A stretch of 50,285 nucleotides of DNA from Bacteroidales bacterium (lineage in GTDB: Bacteria; Bacteroidota; Bacteroidia; Bacteroidales; Prolixibacteraceae), in assembly GCA_031285325.1 (NCBI GenBank), contig JAITWJ010000091.1, forward strand, positions 1 through 50,285, given 5' to 3'. A program made the position numbers and the translations under genes. The notes below the pieces were generated by a model. The model was not told the DNA's origin. It saw only the letters and a program-made list of their open reading frames with translations, and did not search any database. Below are positions 44,122 through 50,285 of this stretch, one piece after another (positions within the stretch are counted from its first letter, which is position 1; every line of letters starts with the position of its first letter).

Positions 44122-46767
44122 ATGTTTGAAAACGAAAGTTTAGAAAAAAACCTGAAACAGGAAGATGCACACGACGATAACGTTGTGGAAGAAATAAAAT
44201 ATTTGTCGGGAATGTACCGAAACTGGTTCCTGGATTATGCTTCATACGTAATTCTTGAACGCGCCGTGCCATATATAAACGACGGGCTTAAACCGGTACA
44301 AAGACGCATTTTACATGCCATGCGCGAAATGGACGATGGGCGCTACAACAAGGTTGCAAATATAATAGGACAAACCATGCAGTACCATCCGCATGGCGAT
44401 GCCTCAATAGGCGATGCCACCGTTCAGTTAGGACAAAAAGATTTATTGATAGACACACAAGGGAACTGGGGCAACATATACACCGGCGACGGTGCTGCGG
44501 CGCCGCGTTACATTGAGGCGCGTTTGTCTAAATTTGCCCTTGAGGTACTTTTTAACCCAAAAACTACTGAATGGAAACTTTCGTATGACGGACGTAAAAA
44601 AGAACCGGTAACCCTGCCGGTAAAATTTCCGCTCCTTCTTGCACAGGGAGTTGACGGAATTGCTGTTGGCTTGGCCTCTAAACTTTTCTCTCATAATTTT
44701 AACGACCTGATAGATGCCTCAATTGCCTGTCTGAAAAATATTGATTTTGAACTTTATCCCGATTTTCAGACCGGTGGGCTTGCCGATTTCAGCCGATACA
44801 ACGATGGAATTAGGGGCGGCACAGTAAAAGTACGTGCAAAAATTGAAAAACGCGACAGCAAAACTCTTGTTATTACCGAATTACCTTTTGGCAAAACAAC
44901 CGGATCGTTAATTGAAACCATAATTAAAGCCAACGAAAAAGGCAAAATCAAGATTAGGAAAATTGACGATAATACAGCCGAAAACGTTGAAATCCTGATT
45001 CACCTTACACCCGGCGTTTCGTCTGATAAAACCATTGATGCGTTATATGCTTTTACTGACTGTGAAGTTTCTCTATCGCCCAATTCCTGCATAATTGAAA
45101 ACGACAAACCCGTGTTTATCGGGGTTAAAGAAATTTTAAAACGCTCAACAAACAGCACACTCCAACTGTTAAAGCAGGAATTGGAAATACGAAAAAATGA
45201 ACTGGAAGAAGAATGGCATTTTTCGTCGCTCGAAAAAATATTCATAGAAGAACGCATATACAAGGATAAAAAATTTGAGGATTCAGAAAATATGGATCAA
45301 GCCATTGATTATATTAATAAAATGCTTGATCCTTGGAAACCAAAACTAAAACGCGAAATTACCCGCGACGACATACTGAAACTCACGGAAATAAGAATGG
45401 CAAGAATACTTAAATTTAACAAAGACAAAGCCGACGAAGTATTACATAACATTGAAGACGAAATTGCCGAAGTAGAAAATAACATCGAAAATATTATACT
45501 CTACACAATTCACTGGTTCAGCCATATAAAAGACAAGTACGGAAAAGGGCATGAACGGAAAACTGAAATCAGGAATTTTGAAAATATTGAAGCCTCTAAA
45601 GTTGTATTAAAAAACGAAAGGTTGTATTTAGACGAAATAGAAGGTTTTATGGGAACCGGGTTAAAAAAGGCTGAATATGTTTGTGAGTGTTCTGATATGG
45701 ATGACATTATCGTTTTCCGTCGCGACGGGTCATATTTGGTAACAAAAGTTTCTGAAAAAGCTTTTATAGGGAAGAACCCGCTGCATATTTCTGTTTTTAA
45801 AAAGAACGACACACGAACTATTTACAATGTAGTTTACAAAGACGGCGAAAGCGGATTCCACTACATGAAACGGTTTTTTGTTACGGGTATAACGCGCGAC
45901 AAGGAATATAGTATTACTATGGGAAGTAAAGGTTCAAAGATTGTATATTTCTCGGCCAATCCTAACGGCGAAGCCGAAACTCTGAAAATAATATTGAAAC
46001 CGAAACCAAGAATCAAAAAATTGGTGTTTGAAACCACATTTGGTGAATTAGGCATAAAAGGCCGCCAGTCGATGGGAAATATTCTTACAAAATATGAGGT
46101 TCATAAAATAAGTTTAAAGGAAAAAGGACTGTCAACATTAGGAGGAAGAAAAATATGGTTCGACGACGACGTGCTTCGGCTAAACGCCGATAAACGCGGC
46201 CGATACCTTGGTGAGTTTTCGGGCGACGATAAAATATTGGTTTTTTACAAAAAAGGTGAATATCAGTTATACAACTACGATTTGGGCAACCATTTCGAAT
46301 CAGATATCCTGTATATTGGCAAATATAATTCAGGAAACGTAATTTCAGTAATTTACTTAGATACAGAGGCTCAATACTATTATGTTAAACGGTTTGAAAT
46401 TGAAGAAAACGAAGGAAAACTGATACGATTCATTGGCGAAAACCCAGACAACAAACTGGTAAGTATAACATGGATGCGCTATCCAAGGTTTGAACTCGAA
46501 TTTACAGGGAAAAATTCCGAACGCGAAAACGAAATAATTGAAGTGGCCAAATTTATAGGAGTTAAATCATGGAAAGCAAAAGGTAAAAGGCTGTCAAATC
46601 ACGAGGTAGGCAACATAAAAGAACTGGAACCTGTAATGAAAGACGAATACGACAAGCCTGAACTTAACATACAAAAAGAAGAAATTTTAGATTCTGATCA
46701 TATTCCTTTTGAAATAGAAAGAACAACCAAAGAAGACGAAAACCTGAACCAGATGACCTTATTTTAA
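44122..46767 (+). CDS. parC: Type II topoisomerase subunit A (topoisomerase IV-type ParC)
   Basis: Subunit A cuts and rejoins DNA. The ATG at 44122 is preferred to the GTG at 44113 and gives 881 residues. SYVILERAVPYINDGLKPVQ is the conserved N-terminus. The catalytic Tyr is Tyr130 in APRYIEARLSKFA. The quinolone-contact loop reads HPHGDASIGDA: Ala94 is at the place of GyrA Ser83, while the Asp of position 87 is kept. The C-terminal third is a divergent beta-propeller-like region, ending in an acidic tail with NQMTLF. It follows parE by 39 nt. Confidence 0.92.
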   Translation: MFENESLEKNLKQEDAHDDNVVEEIKYLSGMYRNWFLDYASYVILERAVPYINDGLKPVQRRILHAMREMDDGRYNKVANIIGQTMQYHPHGDASIGDATVQLGQKDLLIDTQGNWGNIYTGDGAAAPRYIEARLSKFALEVLFNPKTTEWKLSYDGRKKEPVTLPVKFPLLLAQGVDGIAVGLASKLFSHNFNDLIDASIACLKNIDFELYPDFQTGGLADFSRYNDGIRGGTVKVRAKIEKRDSKTLVITELPFGKTTGSLIETIIKANEKGKIKIRKIDDNTAENVEILIHLTPGVSSDKTIDALYAFTDCEVSLSPNSCIIENDKPVFIGVKEILKRSTNSTLQLLKQELEIRKNELEEEWHFSSLEKIFIEERIYKDKKFEDSENMDQAIDYINKMLDPWKPKLKREITRDDILKLTEIRMARILKFNKDKADEVLHNIEDEIAEVENNIENIILYTIHWFSHIKDKYGKGHERKTEIRNFENIEASKVVLKNERLYLDEIEGFMGTGLKKAEYVCECSDMDDIIVFRRDGSYLVTKVSEKAFIGKNPLHISVFKKNDTRTIYNVVYKDGESGFHYMKRFFVTGITRDKEYSITMGSKGSKIVYFSANPNGEAETLKIILKPKPRIKKLVFETTFGELGIKGRQSMGNILTKYEVHKISLKEKGLSTLGGRKIWFDDDVLRLNADKRGRYLGEFSGDDKILVFYKKGEYQLYNYDLGNHFESDILYIGKYNSGNVISVIYLDTEAQYYYVKRFEIEENEGKLIRFIGENPDNKLVSITWMRYPRFELEFTGKNSERENEIIEVAKFIGVKSWKAKGKRLSNHEVGNIKELEPVMKDEYDKPELNIQKEEILDSDHIPFEIERTTKEDENLNQMTLF

Positions 46768-46832
46768 CCGCCGTTTGGCAAATCAGAAGAAAAATACAGC
46801 TTTACCAATACATATTTTGAAACGTAAACAAC

Positions 46833-47336
46833 ATGAGAATATATTTGATTGGATACATGGGTTGCGGTAAATCAACACTGGGACGAAGGCTATCGCAATA
46901 CGCCAGTCTAAAGTTCATTGATATGGATCACTATATTGAAGAACGAAACCATAAAACAATTCCGCAAATATTTGCTGAAGAAGGAGAAGTTGAATTTAGA
47001 AAAAAAGAACAAAAAGCCCTGGCAGAACTCTCAGAATTTACCAATGTAATAATTGCCACAGGAGGCGGCGCTCCCTGTTTCTTTAATAATATGGAATTAA
47101 TGAACAAAACGGGTAAAACCATTTATATGAATATAAAGCCGGAAATTCTGGCTGGCCGGCTGCTGAAATCTAAAACAGAGAGGCCACTCATTAAAGGTAA
47201 ATCTCAAAACGAACTTGTTGCTTTTATAAACGAAACACTCAAAAAACGCGATGAATTTTACAGGCAGGCAAAATACCATATAACAGAACCTGATTTAAAT
47301 TTGGATTGCCTACTGGAGTTAATTGAGAACCCGTAA
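46833..47336 (+). CDS. aroK: Shikimate kinase
   Basis: AroK phosphorylates shikimate in the chorismate pathway. The P-loop is GYMGCGKSTLGRRLSQYA at residues 7-24. FIDMDHYIEERNHKTIPQIF and EVEFRKKEQKAL bind shikimate, and IATGGGAPCFF is the third motif. The LID shows SKTERPLIKG. At 167 residues it is normal. It follows parC by 65 nt and may be in the same transcript. Confidence 0.95.
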   Translation: MRIYLIGYMGCGKSTLGRRLSQYASLKFIDMDHYIEERNHKTIPQIFAEEGEVEFRKKEQKALAELSEFTNVIIATGGGAPCFFNNMELMNKTGKTIYMNIKPEILAGRLLKSKTERPLIKGKSQNELVAFINETLKKRDEFYRQAKYHITEPDLNLDCLLELIENP

Positions 47337-47358
47337 AAATTAATAATAAGAGTTGGTA

Positions 47359-48186
47359 ATGCAGATAGAATTAATACATACCGGGTTTTTTTATGCTGAT
47401 GGCGGCGCTATGTTCGGCGCTGTACCGAAAAAAGTTTGGAGCCGCCACTACCCCAGCAACAAACAAAACAGTTGCATATTGTCTATGACTACATTGCTGA
47501 TAAGAACCGGAGAACGTGTTATTTTGGTAGATACCGGTGCAGGCAACAAACATCTGAAACAGTTAAGTTACTACCGTTTCTTTAATCTTACCGACCTGCA
47601 CTACGAATTATTTAAGCGCAACATAATGCCCGAACAGGTAAGCGATGTAATTCTTACACACTTGCATTTCGACCATTGCGGATATCTCACCCTTCATAAA
47701 CAGGAATGCGAACAGCTTGACGTAGCTTTCCCCAACGCCCGCCACTGGATAAGCGAACAGCAATGGGAAAACTTTCTTTCGCCAAATCCTCTTGAGAAAG
47801 ATTCTTTTTTTGACGAGAATATATTGCCCGTAAAAGCAAAAGGATTACTGCATTTAGTAAAGCATAACTGTACGCTATGCGAAGGCGTTTCACTGAAACT
47901 ATATAATGGGCATACGCTCGGGCAAATCGTACCTTACATAGGTACAAAAGAAAGAACATTCGTTTTTGCCGGAGATGTTATTCCTTTGGCTGCCTCTGTT
48001 TCACCGAAATGGATTTCGGCCTACGACAATTATCCCGTAACATCTTATCACGAAAAAATTCTCCTTCTAACAGAAGCGGAAAAAGAACATCAGGCTGTTA
48101 TATACTGCCACGACGCCTACACCAAATGCACTACCATAAAAAAAGTAAGAGATTCATACAAATCAGGCCTTGAAGTCCAGATTTAG
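47359..48186 (+). CDS. Metallo-beta-lactamase-fold hydrolase
   Basis: This 275-residue hydrolase has the zinc-binding motif THLHFDHCGYL (HxHxDH), the later GHTLGQIVPYI His, FAGDVIPLAASV Asp and the distal IYCHDAY His. The N-terminal MQIELIHTGFFYADGGAMFG and VPKKVWSRHYP resemble lactonase or quorum-quenching-like members, but the substrate cannot be told. The ATG at 47359 is preferred to the in-frame TTG at 47353. It is 22 nt after aroK and 71 nt before gcvH. Confidence 0.9.
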   Translation: MQIELIHTGFFYADGGAMFGAVPKKVWSRHYPSNKQNSCILSMTTLLIRTGERVILVDTGAGNKHLKQLSYYRFFNLTDLHYELFKRNIMPEQVSDVILTHLHFDHCGYLTLHKQECEQLDVAFPNARHWISEQQWENFLSPNPLEKDSFFDENILPVKAKGLLHLVKHNCTLCEGVSLKLYNGHTLGQIVPYIGTKERTFVFAGDVIPLAASVSPKWISAYDNYPVTSYHEKILLLTEAEKEHQAVIYCHDAYTKCTTIKKVRDSYKSGLEVQI

Positions 48187-48257
48187 TTTCGGTTTCACCT
48201 GAATTATAATCTGGAGTGTCTATAAAATTTATTAATTTAGCAGAAAAAATTATACAC

Positions 48258-48638
48258 ATGGAAATACCAGCTGATTTAAGATATACGCAAGACCACGAAT
48301 GGTTGCGTGTGGAAAATGGGATTGCTGTTGTTGGCATAACCGATTTTGCCCAATGCGAATTAGGCGATATTGTTTTTGTTGAGATTGAAACCGAAAATGA
48401 AGAACTTGAAAAAGGAGAAACTTTCGGAACAGTAGAAGCAGTTAAAACTGTATCAGATTTGTTTATGCCGTTGGCAGGACAGGTAATCGAAGTAAATACT
48501 GCCCTTATCGATGAGCCTGAACTGGTAAACAACGACCCGTACGGCAAAGGCTGGATGATTAAGATTGATATGTCCGATGAATCTCAGATTGACGAACTGC
48601 TATCGGCCAAAGAATACCAAGACTTGATTGAAACATAA
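48258..48638 (+). CDS. gcvH: Glycine cleavage system H protein
   Basis: GcvH shuttles the methylamine group from GcvP to GcvT on a lipoyl arm. Lys63 in GTVEAVKTVSDLFMPLAG is the lipoylation site; RYTQDHEWLRVENGIAVVGI and VNNDPYGKGWMIKI are typical. The ATG at 48258 (MEIPADLRYTQDHEW) gives 126 residues and is preferred to the earlier start at 48216. The partner genes gcvP and gcvT are elsewhere. Confidence 0.96.
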   Translation: MEIPADLRYTQDHEWLRVENGIAVVGITDFAQCELGDIVFVEIETENEELEKGETFGTVEAVKTVSDLFMPLAGQVIEVNTALIDEPELVNNDPYGKGWMIKIDMSDESQIDELLSAKEYQDLIET

Positions 48639-48713
48639 AGTTTCTACTTGAAAATATTTGATTAAAGTATCGGCAGCCGGCCAGTACATAACTAATTACA
48701 TGCCTTATTACAC

Positions 48714-48741
48714 AAAAACACTTGGTTACGGCAGTGTTTTT
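48714..48741. terminator. Possible bidirectional terminator
   Basis: AAAAACACT (48714-48722) pairs with AGTGTTTTT (48733-48741) around a 10-nt loop, between the convergent gcvH and transporter genes. Confidence 0.5.
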
Positions 48742-48765
48742 ATCCGATATTGCAAGTGGTTCTCC

Positions 48766-50088
48766 TTATATGAAAACTATCATTATTATTATATAAACAG
48801 GCAGTAAAACAATTAATGAGAACTTAATAATATAACCGAAAAAACTCGGCATCGAAATTTTATTTTCCTCGGCAATTGCTTTTACCATAAAGTTTGGCCC
48901 GTTTCCAATGTAAGTCATTGCGCCAAAGAAAACAGCTCCTAAAGATATACATTTCATAATTACAGCCGGAATGCCTGCTACGCCGTCAACAACATTCTCA
49001 AAAGTTCCTGTTGCCAATTCGTAAAATGAAATTGCAGTTGGCGCATTATCTAAAAATGAAGATAAAACTCCGGTGGCATAATAGAAATGCCACGGTTCGT
49101 TCAGTCCGAAAGACTTTGCATTTGCCGACAGGTATAACAATGCGGGCACCATAGTTACAAAAATACCCAGAAATAAAAATGCTACCTCGGTAATTGGCGC
49201 CCACGAAAATTTATTCGATTCGCGAATAACCTTTTTCGTAAACAACAACGACAACACTGCCATAATAATTAAAACCCCGGCCTGTATCAGTTTAAATGTA
49301 TTGCTGTAATGTTCAATGTCTTCCTGCGCAGTAAAAAACGTTTTCGATGTTATAAATGCAACAGCTGCAATTATTCCTGCCAACCATATAAAATTTGAAG
49401 TGCCGATAATCTTGAGCGGTACCGTTTCTGCCTTGTCTTTTAATATATGTTCTGCGGGTTCCTTTTTATACAGGTAACTGTCCCAAACAAAATATATCAG
49501 CAGTAACAGCCCGTTGGCCAATGCCCATGCCGGTAATAAATTAAAGAACCATGTAAATTCTACGCCTCTTAAATACAGCAAAAATAACGGCGGGTCGCCA
49601 AGCGGAGTTAAAAGCCCGCCACAGTTTGCAACAATAGCTATAAGGAATAATATTGTATGAACTTTGTGTTTTCGCTGCTGATTGGTATTAATAACCGGGC
49701 GAATCAACAACATTGCCGCTCCTGTTGTTCCCATAAACGATGCTAAAATTCCTCCTATCCCCAAAAACAATGTATTTACCAAAGGCTTTGCGGCTATGTC
49801 GCCTTTCAAATATATTCCGCCTGTTACTGTAAACAGCGCCCCCAGCAAAACTATAAACGGAACATAATCAAACAACAATTGATGCGTCAGATTATGCGTT
49901 AACCCGACAGCAATTAAATATATTGCCGTTGGTATTCCCAAAACCAAAGAAACAATCAATTTATTTTTGTTTTTTTCCCACCAATGATTCATAAACAACG
50001 GTGCAATTGCTATCATGAGCAACATCAAAACAAACGGAATTAACGACCATAATGGTAAATCTACCAATTCGTGTGAAGATTCTAACAT
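48766..50088 (-). CDS. NhaD/CitMHS-type ion transporter
   Basis: This membrane protein of about twelve helices belongs to the ion-transporter superfamily. GGLLTPLGDPPLFLLYLRG and TYIGNGPNFMVKAIAEENK are the paired motifs. It is usually annotated as a Na+/H+ antiporter of the NhaD type or as a CitMHS_2 citrate-type transporter; I cannot decide between them. The frame is open from 50193, but the ATG at 50088 (MLESSHELVDLPLW, 440 residues) is chosen because a consensus promoter at 50117-50147 lies within the longer version. Confidence 0.85.
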   Translation of the reverse strand: MLESSHELVDLPLWSLIPFVLMLLMIAIAPLFMNHWWEKNKNKLIVSLVLGIPTAIYLIAVGLTHNLTHQLLFDYVPFIVLLGALFTVTGGIYLKGDIAAKPLVNTLFLGIGGILASFMGTTGAAMLLIRPVINTNQQRKHKVHTILFLIAIVANCGGLLTPLGDPPLFLLYLRGVEFTWFFNLLPAWALANGLLLLIYFVWDSYLYKKEPAEHILKDKAETVPLKIIGTSNFIWLAGIIAAVAFITSKTFFTAQEDIEHYSNTFKLIQAGVLIIMAVLSLLFTKKVIRESNKFSWAPITEVAFLFLGIFVTMVPALLYLSANAKSFGLNEPWHFYYATGVLSSFLDNAPTAISFYELATGTFENVVDGVAGIPAVIMKCISLGAVFFGAMTYIGNGPNFMVKAIAEENKISMPSFFGYIIKFSLIVLLPVYIIIMIVFI

Positions 50089-50116
50089 ATAATTATGTCT
50101 TTTATTTATGATGCCG

Positions 50117-50147
50117 CAAAAGTAGTTTTTATTTAAGAAAAAACAAA
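50117..50147 (-). promoter_or_regulatory. Promoter of the ion transporter gene
   Basis: On the minus strand TTTG (plus 50144-50147), 19 nt, then TACTTTTG (plus 50117-50124) is an exact match to the Bacteroidota -33/-7 consensus. The start codon at 50088 is 28 nt downstream. Confidence 0.75.
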
Positions 50148-50158
50148 TTAAAGACAGG

Positions 50159-50177
50159 TTTAGAAACCGTTTTGAAT
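50159..50177 (-). repeat. TTCAAAACGGTTTCTAA repeat, inverted copy
   Basis: TTTAGAAACCGTTTTGAAT is the same 19-mer type as 36106-36125. The remaining bases to the window end show no gene. Confidence 0.55.
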
Positions 50178-50285
50178 GCAGGGAAACAAACAAATTACAG
50201 TTCAGGCATAATTTTTCATTATTTTTCTTTGAAGTTTAAAATGGTTTTACATACATTTATAGGAAATTTAATTAAACAGGAATAA

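Noticed and set aside
50089-50193. Longer N-terminus of the ion transporter
   Set aside because: A consensus promoter at 50117-50147 and a dispersed repeat lie inside it, and residues before the ATG at 50088 do not resemble the family.

Overview
The window reads as a chromosomal segment of a Bacteroidota bacterium (Bacteroidales or Marinilabiliales-like), probably an anaerobe. The basis is a rseC-rnfBCDGEA Na+/H+-ferredoxin oxidoreductase cluster, the purH-mreB-mreC-mreD-mrdA-rodA order, a uridine-kinase-like protein with ThrRS-type N-terminal domains, carboxynorspermidine decarboxylase, a second type II topoisomerase of the Bacteroidota type, the MYWTLELAS small acidic protein, WbqC and ORF6N proteins, and -7 boxes of the form TAnnTTTG. 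The first 70 bases are almost pure C and look like a contig-end artefact. No tRNA, rRNA, CRISPR array or intact transposase was seen.

Layout. 1-5.7 kb is accessory: a large surface lipoprotein, an ORF6N-domain protein and a two-gene DUF4160/DUF2442 cassette between copies of an intergenic repeat. 5.7-11.1 kb (minus) is the Rnf operon. 11.2-13.5 kb (minus) holds the nucleoside kinase and purE. 13.7-14.3 kb is a second DUF4160/DUF2442 cassette, again between direct repeats. adk follows, then (minus) a DNA-alkylation-repair-like gene, a low-molecular-weight phosphatase, aroE and a DUF368 lipid-carrier translocase. 18.6-25.9 kb (minus) is the cell elongation operon headed by purH. 26.1-28.0 kb has a small membrane protein and a DUF533/TerB-like protein around a 21-bp repeat array. 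28.2-33.2 kb has argH diverging from thrS-infC-rpmI-rplT. 33.4-38.7 kb has a degenerate methyltransferase-like gene, recG, mtaB and a small acidic protein. 39.4-41.2 kb is nspC-wbqC. 42.2-48.6 kb (plus) is parE-parC-aroK-MBL hydrolase-gcvH, converging on an ion transporter gene.

Most genes are housekeeping. The unusual content lies between genes. Spacers are mosaics of short repeat modules shared across the window. Four tandem arrays have periods of 21, 21, 42 and 41 bp, close to two or four turns of B-DNA. One array, between recG and mtaB, keeps six hairpin centres exactly 41 bp apart although its linkers switch from AT-rich to GC-rich, and its block is bounded by near-perfect inverted 19-mers. 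Both DUF4160/DUF2442 cassettes sit between repeat copies and have inverted repeats at their promoters; one carries an extra helix-turn-helix-like domain, suggesting small self-regulating toxin-antitoxin-like modules that move by recombination between repeats.
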